Source: Candidatus Nanopelagicaceae bacterium
GTDB taxonomy: Bacteria > Actinomycetota > Actinomycetes > Nanopelagicales > Nanopelagicaceae
DNA: 64,000 nt
Assembly: GCA_009694285.1 (NCBI GenBank)
Contig: SHVK01000004.1
Span: forward strand, 25,364-89,363
Direction of reading: 5' to 3'
The notes beneath the pieces were generated by a model. That model was given only the letters and a program-made list of their open reading frames with translations. It did not search any database and was not told where the DNA came from. This document shows, piece by piece, positions 9,877 to 18,231 of the stretch (position 1 is the first letter of the stretch; each line of letters opens with the position of its first letter). A program made the position numbers and the translations under genes.

Positions 9877-10572
9877 TTATTTTGGTTTTCTGGCCCGATG
9901 GATCGCCACAATCCCGAAAGTCAGATTTTGCCATGAGGCTTGACTCCAGCCGGCTGCACTGATTTGAGCGGCGAGCGCACCTTGATCCGGCCAAGCCTGG
10001 ATCGACTCAGCTAGATATCTGTAAGCCTCGGGGTTGGATGAGGTACCCCTGGCGATTGCCGGCACGGCCCGCAGCAGATATTTGAGGTAGAGCGCCCGAA
10101 ATGGGGCAAAAGTTGGATGTGAAAACTCACAGACCAGGAGCGACCCGCCGGGGGCGGTAACCCGAAGAGCTTCAACTAACGCTGCCTTGGGATCGGCGAC
10201 ATTACGTAAGCCAAAAGAGATCGTGGTCAGATCAAAGGAGTTCTCCCTGAAGGGCAAAGCCAGGGCATCTCCGGCGATGAAGGGCAGATTTGGGTGCCTT
10301 TTTCGGCCAACTTTGAGCATGCCGAGTGAGAAATCCACTGGAATTGCAACTGCGCCAGCGGCCACTAAAGGGGCAGTAGAGCTTCCGGTCCCAGCCGCCA
10401 AATCCAAAATCAGCATCCCGGGCTTTGGTTCAATTGAGCCAGTAACTGCCCCGCGCCAGGCTTTGGTCTGTCCCAAACTCAAAATATCGTTGACGATGTC
10501 ATAACGGCGAGCGACACCATCAAACATCTTGGCGATATCAAATGGAACTTTATTGAGGTTCGGGCCAGCCAT
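9877..10572 (-). CDS. menG: Demethylmenaquinone methyltransferase
   Basis: SAM-dependent C-methyltransferase that makes the last step of menaquinone synthesis (UbiE/MenG family). Signatures: 'MFDGVARRYDIVND' at residues 16-29, the SAM-binding 'LILDLAAGTGSST' at 54-66, 'TISFGLRNVAD', and 'SSNPEAYRYLAESIQAWPDQ' near the C-terminus. I start at the ATG giving MAGPNLNKVP (231 aa). A longer open frame runs 59 codons upstream but overlaps bioY and has no family similarity. The gene is clearly more G+C-rich than its neighbours (40 of 60 bases in 10141-10200). It stands apart from the other men genes and is followed by nuoA. Confidence 0.93.
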   Translation of the reverse strand: MAGPNLNKVPFDIAKMFDGVARRYDIVNDILSLGQTKAWRGAVTGSIEPKPGMLILDLAAGTGSSTAPLVAAGAVAIPVDFSLGMLKVGRKRHPNLPFIAGDALALPFRENSFDLTTISFGLRNVADPKAALVEALRVTAPGGSLLVCEFSHPTFAPFRALYLKYLLRAVPAIARGTSSNPEAYRYLAESIQAWPDQGALAAQISAAGWSQASWQNLTFGIVAIHRARKPK

Positions 10573-10636
10573 GCGTATATCTTTGCCCGGTAATGGTTTT
10601 AATGCCAATTCAATAACGAGCCAAAAAGGAATGACC

Positions 10637-11230
10637 ATGACCACACTTCCGATTGCACCACTCACTCTGAGGGCTGCGCTTTTCCCTCGTGCAAACTCAC
10701 TTACTAATTCATTACTGGCATTAGGCGGTGCCGGCTTTTTGGCAATCATGGCCCAAATCGCAATCCCTGTTCCAGGATCACCAGTCCCAGTTACTGGCCA
10801 AACTCTTGGCGTACTTTTAATCGGCGCAAGTTACGGTCCGGCGTTAAGTATTTCTACCGTCGCACTTTATTTAGCAATCGGTGCTGCAGGCGCTCCAATT
10901 TTCTCAAATGGCGGATCAGGTTTTGCAAAATTGGTAGGGCCAACTGGCGGTTACCTAGCTGGAATGGTTTTAACTGCTCTAGTTCTTGGATATCTAGCAA
11001 ATAAAAAATGGGATGCTCGTTTTCGTACCGCTTTACCAGCGATGTTAATCGGTGAGGTTTTAACTTTTATTCCTGGATTAATTTGGTTACAACATGCAAC
11101 AGGTAAAGATTGGTCATGGACTGTTAGTGCAGGTTTCACTCCATTCATACTGGGTGAAGCAATAAAAATTTCACTTGCTGCTGTAACCCTTCCAACGATT
11201 TGGAAAGTTGTGGATAAACGTCGTTCGTGA
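10637..11230 (+). CDS. bioY: Biotin transporter BioY (ECF S component)
   Basis: Membrane S component of an energy-coupling-factor transporter that binds and imports biotin. About six hydrophobic helices, with the BioY signatures 'PVPGSPVPVTGQTLGVLL' near residue 50 and 'GPTGGYLAGM' near 100. I start at the second of two close ATGs (MTTLPIAPL..., 197 aa), because AAGGA lies 6 bases before it but abuts the first. No bioMN (ATPase/T) genes are adjacent, so it either works alone or uses a shared ECF module. The GTG of menF overlaps its stop, an unusual pairing of biotin uptake with menaquinone synthesis. Confidence 0.93.
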   Translation: MTTLPIAPLTLRAALFPRANSLTNSLLALGGAGFLAIMAQIAIPVPGSPVPVTGQTLGVLLIGASYGPALSISTVALYLAIGAAGAPIFSNGGSGFAKLVGPTGGYLAGMVLTALVLGYLANKKWDARFRTALPAMLIGEVLTFIPGLIWLQHATGKDWSWTVSAGFTPFILGEAIKISLAAVTLPTIWKVVDKRRS

Positions 11231-12480
11231 ATTCAATACCTGTAAAAACAATTGAGATAAGTCACGGGCTGGACTTACTAAAGCATTTGCCTGAATCAAA
11301 ATCATTGGCTTGGATTCGCGGTGGAGACGGCATAATTGGCATCGGCGAATTTGAACGGTTTGAAGTTAGTGGTGGAAACTTCAGTGGAAACGACCGAGAT
11401 AGATTTGCGCAAATGCGCACATGGTGGCAGGCAAAATTAGCAAAATTTATTGTCACCGATGATTTACATTTATCTGGAACTGGGCCAATAGCATTTATTT
11501 CCGCATCCTTTGACCCTGCCGAAAAAAGTGTTGTAGTGATTCCAAAAATTATTATCGGACAACGCAATGGCAAAAGTTGGTTAACTTGGATTGGAGATCT
11601 TCCGAAACCTGAAATCGTTGAATATCCAAAACCAGAAGCCCCGTTGAATTTATCTTGGGAAGGCGGTGCATTAGAACCTCATCTCTGGGAAAGCGTTGTT
11701 GCTAAAGCAGTGGAGAGAATTACAGCGGGCGAACTAGATAAAGTTGTTTTGGCTCGAGATTTAACTGCACATTCGGATCTACCTTTTGATGCCCGCCATA
11801 TTATGCTTAAATTAGCGGAGAAATACTCAGCCACCTGGGTTTTCAACATTGATGGTCTAGTAGGTGCAACTCCAGAGTTACTGCTGCGATTAAATAAAGG
11901 TCTAGTAACTTCAAGAGTTCTCGCTGGAACTATTCAACGCACTGGAGATGATGAACACGATTTAGCTTTAGCTGGTTCGTTGGCAAGGTCTTCAAAAGAT
12001 TTAGAAGAACATAAATATGCTGTTCAATCTGTCACTCAATCGTTAATGCCATTTTGTTCATCAACAAATATTCCAGAATCACCTTTTGTACTTCACTTAG
12101 CAAATGTCATGCACTTGGCTACTGATGTAACTGGCGTAATCAGCGATTCGTTGACACCGGCTGACCTTTTTGCATTAGCTGAAGTGCTTCATCCATCAGC
12201 GGCAGTCTGCGGAACCCCGAGAGAGATTGCAAAAAAAGTTATTTCAGATCTTGAAGGTATGAATCGTGGACGATACGCCGGTCCTGCTGGTTGGATTGAT
12301 TCACGCGGTGAAGGAGAGTTGGGAATTGCACTGAGATGTGCGCAAATTGATCCAAATAATCAAAAACAAATTCGACTTTTTGCTGGTTGTGGGATCGTCG
12401 CCGGTTCTGATCCAAAAAAAGAGTACGCCGAAAGCCAAGCAAAGCTTCTTCCAATACGTGAGGCATTGGAAAGTCACTAA
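11227..12480 (+). CDS. menF: Isochorismate synthase
   Basis: Converts chorismate to isochorismate, the entry step of menaquinone synthesis (chorismate-binding enzyme family). Visible motifs: 'DKVVLARDL' near residue 172, 'GATPELLL', 'LAGTIQRTGDDEHD', 'HPSAAVCGTPRE' and 'RGRYAGPAGWID' near 345. The GTG start overlaps the bioY stop (GTGA). It converges with menD. An entC-type siderophore role is possible by sequence alone, but the men setting decides for MenF. Confidence 0.93.
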   Translation: MNSIPVKTIEISHGLDLLKHLPESKSLAWIRGGDGIIGIGEFERFEVSGGNFSGNDRDRFAQMRTWWQAKLAKFIVTDDLHLSGTGPIAFISASFDPAEKSVVVIPKIIIGQRNGKSWLTWIGDLPKPEIVEYPKPEAPLNLSWEGGALEPHLWESVVAKAVERITAGELDKVVLARDLTAHSDLPFDARHIMLKLAEKYSATWVFNIDGLVGATPELLLRLNKGLVTSRVLAGTIQRTGDDEHDLALAGSLARSSKDLEEHKYAVQSVTQSLMPFCSSTNIPESPFVLHLANVMHLATDVTGVISDSLTPADLFALAEVLHPSAAVCGTPREIAKKVISDLEGMNRGRYAGPAGWIDSRGEGELGIALRCAQIDPNNQKQIRLFAGCGIVAGSDPKKEYAESQAKLLPIREALESH

Positions 12481-12489
12481 TTAACTCAA

Positions 12490-14097
12490 TTACTCTAAAT
12501 CACTTGATATCTGCTTTAGTAATTTGGCATTACTTTCACGATCAGGCATCAGCGCAACGATCACTCGTATCCCTCTTGTATCGCGAGCGATCTGTGCTCC
12601 TAAAGCCTCGAGCGTACGAACTTCGATGGCCGGAATTCCATAGCTTTCGGCAACTTTCGCAATTGATCTTCCATGTGGAGTGCCGAAAATTCTTTCAAAT
12701 CCAGCAACACCATTTTGCGGCAAAGTAGAAAAAATTCCTCCTCCGTCGTTTGATACAACTAAAATTATTAAATCAGGATGTACTTCCTCAGGACCTAACA
12801 ACAATCCATTTACATCATGAAGGAAAGCCAGATCCCCGATTACCGCAAAAGTTTTTTTACGATTCAGTGCAATTCCGATTATGGTAGAAATGTTTCCATC
12901 GATTCCCGCTAATCCACGATTTGCAAAAGTTTCTAAATCTGCTCTAGGTGTTGCAAAACTTTCGATATCGCGAATTGGTCGTGATGAGGCAACAAAAAGT
13001 GTACTATTTTTAGGTAATTGTGAAACAAATTCATGAACTACCGCTGGCTCACTCCAGCCTTTAAGATGCTTCAAAACCTTACTGTGGATCTCTGTTGATA
13101 ATTTTATAAATAATTTCATCCACTCTGGATCTATTTTTTGTGAGGTAACCTCAGGAAGCGTCAAGTGAATCTCATCACCACTTCTGGCTGTATCTATCTC
13201 TGCGATTCTTGAATCAACAATTATTTTAAAATCTGCTTGTTCTAAGTATGAATTAAATGATCGAGATAAGGTCAATCTGCCAATCACCATCGCAATTTTT
13301 GGTTTTAGCAATTCACGGCGTTCTGAATTACCTACTAACAAAGAAGCGTGTGGAATTGCCTTACTGCTGGAGAGTGGATCTTCACTCAAAATCGGCCAGC
13401 CTAATTTCTCAGATAAAAGTTCAATCTCCACCATTGAAATCTCTGCTCGATCATGGCCTACCAAAATCACACCATGGGTTTCATATTTCCCTAGTGGATG
13501 AGATAACGGTTCCATCTTTTCTTCAACCTCTGGTATCCCAGCAGAAAGTGGTTCGACCCATTCCAATTCGCCGATAAGCGGCTCTTCAAATTGCAGATTT
13601 AAATGAATCGGGCCACTTTCAAATAATGCCGCTGATATTTCACTCCGCCATATCGCAATCTGCCCTACCTCTGGCTTTGTAGATGCAAAAATATCTAACG
13701 AAACATTAACGGCCTCACCAAAAATACCCACTTGAGTTGTTGTTTGATTTGCCCCGGTGCGACGAAGCCGTGCCGGTCTATCCGCTGTTATCGCAATCAA
13801 CTTTATGGCGCTGTGATGCGCTTCCAGAATTGCTGGATGGAAATTTGCCGCAGCACTTCCGCTAGTACAAATTACTACTGTGGGTGACTTTGTCACCTTA
13901 GAAATTCCAAGCGCTAAGAATGCTGCACTTCTTTCATCAATTCGCGTATGAAATTTAACTCTGCCGGCTTGGTAGGCGCGGAAAAATGCCATAGTGATCG
14001 GTGCGTTTCGTGATCCAGGCGCAACCACGACTTCTCTAACGCCATTTAAAATTAATTGATCAACAATAACTTCTGCTAAAACCGAGGTTGGATTCAT
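12490..14097 (-). CDS. menD: 2-succinyl-5-enolpyruvyl-6-hydroxy-3-cyclohexene-1-carboxylate synthase
   Basis: Thiamine-diphosphate enzyme joining isochorismate and 2-oxoglutarate in menaquinone synthesis. Signatures: 'VVAPGSRNAPI' near residue 24, 'HTRIDERSAAFLALG' near 50 with the catalytic glutamate, 'NRGLAGIDGNISTIIG' near 400, and the ThDP-binding 'GDLAFLHDVNGLL...VVSNDGGGIF'. The 535-residue length is normal. Its ATG overlaps the menC stop, so it is the last gene of menB-menC-menD. Confidence 0.95.
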   Translation of the reverse strand: MNPTSVLAEVIVDQLILNGVREVVVAPGSRNAPITMAFFRAYQAGRVKFHTRIDERSAAFLALGISKVTKSPTVVICTSGSAAANFHPAILEAHHSAIKLIAITADRPARLRRTGANQTTTQVGIFGEAVNVSLDIFASTKPEVGQIAIWRSEISAALFESGPIHLNLQFEEPLIGELEWVEPLSAGIPEVEEKMEPLSHPLGKYETHGVILVGHDRAEISMVEIELLSEKLGWPILSEDPLSSSKAIPHASLLVGNSERRELLKPKIAMVIGRLTLSRSFNSYLEQADFKIIVDSRIAEIDTARSGDEIHLTLPEVTSQKIDPEWMKLFIKLSTEIHSKVLKHLKGWSEPAVVHEFVSQLPKNSTLFVASSRPIRDIESFATPRADLETFANRGLAGIDGNISTIIGIALNRKKTFAVIGDLAFLHDVNGLLLGPEEVHPDLIILVVSNDGGGIFSTLPQNGVAGFERIFGTPHGRSIAKVAESYGIPAIEVRTLEALGAQIARDTRGIRVIVALMPDRESNAKLLKQISSDLE

Positions 14098-15086
14098 AAT
14101 GATCCCAAATTATAAATATCAGTGATTCTCTGGTGCCACCATTTTTTTCGAGAGTCACTAACAGAATATCTTTTTAATTTATCTAGCTCAACATTTGCTT
14201 TTTCTACTTTAATTTTTCCATCTACTGGAAGAAGTGGATTACTCACAACATCTCCCTCAAGTAAAGCTACAGTTCCCAATCCAAATGGTAGTGGTGATTG
14301 ATTTTTCTTCGAAAGTTGAGCGGCAAGTGCTACCCCTGCTGAAATACCGACGCTACTTTCCAGCGCGCTAGATACGACGACTGGAATATCTACTTTTTCA
14401 ATTAGTTGCAAACACGAAGATATTCCCCCCAAAGGGGCCACTTTAATAATTAGCAAATCTGCTACTTCTAAAATTTCGTTTAGGTTTCCTTCTTTTCTCA
14501 CTTTTCTCACTTTTCTCACTTTTCTCAAGTTTTCGTCAATTGCAATCTTGAGTGGAAAAGTTAATTCATTTTTAAGTTTCTTATTTTCGGCTAACGTTTG
14601 ACATGGTTGCTCAACGTATTCAAGTGAACTTCCAAACTCTTTGTTTAAACTTTCTAAGAACATTTTGGCTTCTGAAACACTCCATAACCCATTTGCGTCT
14701 AATCGGATCTGTGCTTCAGCGTTAATTCGAAAAACTTCTCTAATTCGCTCTAAATCTTCTTTGGTACCAACTTTGATTTTTACGGTATTGCATCCCGGAA
14801 ACCAGGAGAGAACTTCTGCTACCTGCTCTATTTCTACCGCAGGTAAAGTCGCATTTACCGCAATAAAATCTAGGCCGTTACTTTGAAAAGGAGTTACGGC
14901 AGATTCAATTGCACTTTTTAACCAATTCTTTGCCGCTTTTGCGTCGTACTCTAGAAATGGTGAGAACTCCCCCCAATTTGTATCGCCTTCGATCAATGCA
15001 ATTTCGCGAAATTGAACTCCACGAAAATTTGTTTTTGTAGGGATAGAAACAATGTGAGTGCGATCAAGCACTTCCTTTAGTTGCAT
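14094..15086 (-). CDS. menC: o-Succinylbenzoate synthase
   Basis: Enolase-superfamily dehydratase that forms o-succinylbenzoate. Visible: the K-x-K motif in 'TVKIKVGTKED', metal ligands in 'IRLDANGLW', 'YVEQPC' and 'IAIDENL', and the second catalytic lysine in 'LLIIKVAPLGG'. The peptide between 'IAIDENL' and 'ADLLIIK' is lengthened by four near-identical copies of a 9-base unit encoding V-R-K triplets, which is not a family feature. It starts 5 bases after the menB stop. Confidence 0.92.
   Translation of the reverse strand: MQLKEVLDRTHIVSIPTKTNFRGVQFREIALIEGDTNWGEFSPFLEYDAKAAKNWLKSAIESAVTPFQSNGLDFIAVNATLPAVEIEQVAEVLSWFPGCNTVKIKVGTKEDLERIREVFRINAEAQIRLDANGLWSVSEAKMFLESLNKEFGSSLEYVEQPCQTLAENKKLKNELTFPLKIAIDENLRKVRKVRKVRKEGNLNEILEVADLLIIKVAPLGGISSCLQLIEKVDIPVVVSSALESSVGISAGVALAAQLSKKNQSPLPFGLGTVALLEGDVVSNPLLPVDGKIKVEKANVELDKLKRYSVSDSRKKWWHQRITDIYNLGSL
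14493..14528. repeat. 9-bp tandem repeat in menC (four copies)
   Basis: Four copies of ttttctcac (the last ends in aa) on the plus strand. They encode the positively charged repeat K-V-R-K-V-R-K in MenC and keep the frame. Confidence 0.9.
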
Positions 15087-15091
15087 TTAAA

Positions 15092-15961
15092 TTATGGGCG
15101 CTTTGGAAAGCGACCAAAATCTGGGGGACGTTTTTCTAGAAATGCGTTACGACCTTCTTGTCCTTCTTCAGTTAAATAGAAAAGCAAGGTTGCATCTCCG
15201 GCGAGTTGTTGCACTCCAGCCAATCCATCATCGGCTGCATTCAAGCCAGCTTTAAGTAAACGAAGTGCCATTGGGGAATGCCGCAACATCTCACGTGCCC
15301 AAGAAACAGTTTCAGCTTCCAACTCTGCTACGGGAACAACTGTGTTAACTAATCCCATTTCTAAAGCTTCATTCGCATCGTATTGACGACACATAAACCA
15401 AATTTCGCGAGCTTTCTTTTGACCAATATGTGCAGCAAGAAGTCCTGCACCATAACCGCCATCAAAAGATCCAACCATTGGGCCAGTTTGGCCAAACTTT
15501 GCATTATCGGCAGCAACTGTAATGTCACACACAACATGCAAAACGTGACCTCCACCAATTGCCCAGCCTGCAACCATTGCAATCACTGGTTTAGGCAGAC
15601 GTCTAATTTGAATTTGTAAATCTAAGACATTTAATCTTCCGATTCCTTTTTTGCCTAACTTGTCTTCACCAAGGTATCCGTCATCACCGCGAACATTTAT
15701 ATCTCCACCAGAACAAAATGCTTCACTTCCAGCACCGGTGAAAATTACAACGCCGACTGAGTCGTCATCTCTTGCCATACTAAAAGCATCTTGTAATTCA
15801 AAAAGAGTTTGCGGCCGAAATGCATTTCGCACTTCTGGTCGATTAATCGTGATTTTGGCAATGCCTTCTGCACTTACGTAAGTGATATCTCCGAAAGATC
15901 CACTAGAAATCCATGCGGGAATCTGCCTGCTGCTGGGCTCGGCTTTTATGGGCTTGCTCAC
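15092..15961 (-). CDS. menB: 1,4-Dihydroxy-2-naphthoyl-CoA synthase
   Basis: Crotonase-fold enzyme that closes the naphthoate ring in menaquinone synthesis. Motifs: '[15 protein letters not shown]' near residue 100, '[16 protein letters not shown]' near 140, and '[16 protein letters not shown]' (conserved active-site loop) near 165. I start at a GTG giving [12 protein letters not shown] (289 aa), which has a TAGGCT -10 box 8 bases upstream and avoids overlap with menE. A 308-residue reading from an upstream ATG would run into the menE coding region. First gene of menB-menC-menD. Confidence 0.93.
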   Translation of the reverse strand: MSKPIKAEPSSRQIPAWISSGSFGDITYVSAEGIAKITINRPEVRNAFRPQTLFELQDAFSMARDDDSVGVVIFTGAGSEAFCSGGDINVRGDDGYLGEDKLGKKGIGRLNVLDLQIQIRRLPKPVIAMVAGWAIGGGHVLHVVCDITVAADNAKFGQTGPMVGSFDGGYGAGLLAAHIGQKKAREIWFMCRQYDANEALEMGLVNTVVPVAELEAETVSWAREMLRHSPMALRLLKAGLNAADDGLAGVQQLAGDATLLFYLTEEGQEGRNAFLEKRPPDFGRFPKRP

Positions 15962-15968
15962 AAGACGA

Positions 15969-15974
15969 TAGCCT
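15969..15974 (+). promoter_or_regulatory. -10 box of menE (leaderless), overlaps menB -10
   Basis: TAGCCT, 6 bases before the menE GTG, so transcription would begin at or next to the start codon. It shares five bases with the menB -10 box on the other strand. Confidence 0.55.
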
Positions 15975-15975
15975 A
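15970..15975 (-). promoter_or_regulatory. -10 box of menB (leaderless), overlaps menE -10
   Basis: TAGGCT on the minus strand, 8 bases before the menB GTG. With the menE box it forms the palindrome TAGCCTA-like core of a bidirectional promoter. Confidence 0.55.
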
Positions 15976-15980
15976 GAGGC

Positions 15981-17090
15981 GTGTTGCAAGTGAAGCGAGT
16001 CAATCTTTTCGACCCCATGCTCGCGCGTGAGCAGATTCACCAGGCGTTGGCTGGAACCGGCCCCACACTCCTGATCTCTTCAAGTGAAAAATTTGCTCCT
16101 GGGAACGAGAGCTTCAAATCGCTATTGGATGACCACTCGGAAAGTGCTGAACAAATTGCTATCTTGATTGAAACAAGTGGAAGTAGTGGAACTCCAAAAT
16201 TGGTTGCCTTGAGCGCCCAAGCAATTAGCGAATCTGCAGAAATTACTAATCAATTTTTAGGTGCCGAGATTGGTGACCGATGGTCATTAACTCTGCCACT
16301 AAATCATATTGCCGGCATTAATCAATTAACTCGCTCAATTAATTTGAATTCTCTTCCTGCTCCAAGTGATGGAGAAGGGGCACAATTTATTTCTATCGTA
16401 CCTACACAATTACATCGGGCTATCCAAAATAGAGATTCTCTATTTAATAATTTGCTTGCTGCTAAAAAAGTCTTAGTTGGTGGAGCGCCTATTTCTGAAA
16501 AATTAATTGATGAAGCGCACGAATGTGGAATCGCAATTGTTACAAGTTATGGAATGACTGAAATGAGCGGTGGATGTATTTATAACTCACTGCCTCTTCC
16601 AGGAGTGGAGATGCGGATTGCTGCAAATGGCTTAATTAATCTGAAAGGTCCAATGATTGCTAACTCATATTTCGGTGATAAAGAGTCAACAAGAAAACAT
16701 TTTCAAGCAGGATGGTTTATTACTTCAGATATTGGTGAAATAGAAAATGATGAACTGAAAATTATTAGTCGAAGTGATGATTTAATAATTAGTGGTGGAG
16801 AGAAGATTTCAGCAATAAAAGTGGAAGCACTCATTCGTTCGCATTACCCAGATTTAGAAATCATTGTCATAGGAATATCAGATATTGAATGGGGGCAAGC
16901 ATTAAGAGTTGTGGTTACCGGGGAAAAGCATGGGTTGACTCTTGCGCAGATTCGCGACATCGTAGGAGTGCAGATTGGACGTTTTGCAGCCCCTCGTTCA
17001 CTTCTGTATCTTGAAAAGATGCCAATGATCGCAATAGGAAAGCCAGATTTAGTACTTTTAAGAAGTGCTCAAGCTACTGAGGAGATGTGA
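15981..17090 (+). CDS. menE: o-Succinylbenzoate-CoA ligase
   Basis: Adenylating (ANL superfamily) ligase that activates o-succinylbenzoate with CoA. Motifs: P-loop-like '[12 protein letters not shown]' near residue 64, '[11 protein letters not shown]' near 190, '[29 protein letters not shown]' (its D and R-x-D hinge), and the C-terminal catalytic lysine in 'AIGKPD'. At 369 residues it is short, as in other actinobacterial MenE. The start chosen is GTG, supported by a -10 box 6 bases upstream; an ATG 12 codons later is the alternative. menA follows directly. Confidence 0.92.
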   Translation: MLQVKRVNLFDPMLAREQIHQALAGTGPTLLISSSEKFAPGNESFKSLLDDHSESAEQIAILIETSGSSGTPKLVALSAQAISESAEITNQFLGAEIGDRWSLTLPLNHIAGINQLTRSINLNSLPAPSDGEGAQFISIVPTQLHRAIQNRDSLFNNLLAAKKVLVGGAPISEKLIDEAHECGIAIVTSYGMTEMSGGCIYNSLPLPGVEMRIAANGLINLKGPMIANSYFGDKESTRKHFQAGWFITSDIGEIENDELKIISRSDDLIISGGEKISAIKVEALIRSHYPDLEIIVIGISDIEWGQALRVVVTGEKHGLTLAQIRDIVGVQIGRFAAPRSLLYLEKMPMIAIGKPDLVLLRSAQATEEM

Positions 17091-17957
17091 GTGGCAAAAG
17101 CCAATGAGTGGATTCAAGGAGCAAGACCTAAAACTCTTCCGGCGGCAATTGCTCCGGTACTAGTTGGTACCGCGCTCGCCTTTCCAAATCCAAATTATGT
17201 AAATGCACTTTTAGCCCTAATAGTTAGCCTGTCACTACAAATTGGCGTTAACTTTGCAAACGATTACTCGGATGGAATTAGAGGCACTGACGCTGAACGT
17301 GTTGGCCCACTGCGACTGGTGGGCAGTGGTTTGGCAAAAGCAAGCGCTGTTCGTAACACCGCTTTTGGCTGCTTCTTAATTGCTGCAATTACCGGCTTGT
17401 ATCTCTCCTCGCGCTCCTCTTTGTGGTTAATTTTGATTGGTGCGCTAGCCATTGGCGCTGCTTGGGGATACACCGGAGGTAATAATCCATACGGGTATCG
17501 GGCATTAGGTGAAGTTTCAGTTTTCTTATTTTTTGGAGTGGTAGCAGTTCTTGGTACCTATTATGTGCAGAGTCAAAAAATTACTTTTCTGGCAATCTGT
17601 GCCTCTTTTCCTATTGGAATCTTTGCTTGTGCAATTTTGGTAATGAATAATTTACGCGATCGCGCTAAAGATTTAGAAGTTGGGAAGCACACGCTCGCTG
17701 TAGTCCTTGGTGATCGTCCAACTCGAATCCTTTATCTTTCACTACTAATGAGCGGGGGGTTGATTGGTGCACTTACTGCAATATCAAGACCGTGGGCTCT
17801 CTTAACTATTATCACTCTTCCTATAAGTATTTCCTTAGCAGTAAAAGTCTTAAAAGGTGCAGGCGGACGAGATCTGATTCCGTTGCTTCAACGTACGGCC
17901 TTGATCCAACTGCTCTTCGCATTTATATATTCGGTGGGACTGGCAATTAGTGCGTAA
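17091..17957 (+). CDS. menA: 1,4-Dihydroxy-2-naphthoate polyprenyltransferase
   Basis: Integral-membrane prenyltransferase that attaches the polyprenyl tail to dihydroxynaphthoate, giving demethylmenaquinone. First aspartate-rich motif 'NFANDYSDGIRGTD' near residue 55 and second 'NNLRDRAKDLEVGKHTLAV' near 185; eight to nine hydrophobic helices. The GTG start directly follows the menE stop with no gap. Length (288) is normal. Confidence 0.95.
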   Translation: MAKANEWIQGARPKTLPAAIAPVLVGTALAFPNPNYVNALLALIVSLSLQIGVNFANDYSDGIRGTDAERVGPLRLVGSGLAKASAVRNTAFGCFLIAAITGLYLSSRSSLWLILIGALAIGAAWGYTGGNNPYGYRALGEVSVFLFFGVVAVLGTYYVQSQKITFLAICASFPIGIFACAILVMNNLRDRAKDLEVGKHTLAVVLGDRPTRILYLSLLMSGGLIGALTAISRPWALLTIITLPISISLAVKVLKGAGGRDLIPLLQRTALIQLLFAFIYSVGLAISA

Positions 17958-17960
17958 GAT
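17955..17960 (+). promoter_or_regulatory. -10 box (leaderless) inside the menA stop
   Basis: TAAGAT lies 6 bases before the next ATG and its first three bases are the menA stop codon. The small membrane protein may therefore be transcribed on its own as a leaderless mRNA. Confidence 0.5.
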
Positions 17961-17966
17961 GTACCC

Positions 17967-18224
17967 ATGACCCGCTTACTTCCGTTATTTCTAATTTTGG
18001 CTGTCAGTATTTATGCGTTTGTAGATTGCGCGCGCACCCCACAAGAATCAATCCAGAAACTTCCAAAATGGGGTTGGATTCTTGCAATTTTAATTGCTCC
18101 TTTTGCAATAGGTGGCATCGCGTGGTTGTTATTGGGCAGGGATCGTGGATTAGGTGGACCAAAAGGTGGACGCGGCAAAATGATTCCACCTGATGATGAC
18201 CCAGATTTCTTAAGAAATCTCTAA
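17967..18224 (+). CDS. PLDc_N-type small membrane protein
   Basis: An 85-residue protein with two hydrophobic helices (about residues 3-18 and 32-55) joined by a short polar loop ('DCARTPQESIQKLPKW'), the pattern of the phospholipase D N-terminal (PLDc_N) family of small actinobacterial membrane proteins. The tail is glycine-rich and acidic. No catalytic residues are present and the function is unknown. The gene in this place next to men and ccs genes is common in actinobacteria (recollection, not searched). It converges with ccsB. Confidence 0.75.
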   Translation: MTRLLPLFLILAVSIYAFVDCARTPQESIQKLPKWGWILAILIAPFAIGGIAWLLLGRDRGLGGPKGGRGKMIPPDDDPDFLRNL

Positions 18225-18231
18225 TATCTTG

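Noticed and set aside
10572..10749. N-terminal extension of menG
   Set aside because: It reads through the bioY start region and lacks similarity to MenG; the MAGPN start is sufficient.
11227..12480. Siderophore-type EntC instead of MenF
   Set aside because: Sequence alone is ambiguous, but the men genes around it and the absence of siderophore genes favour MenF.
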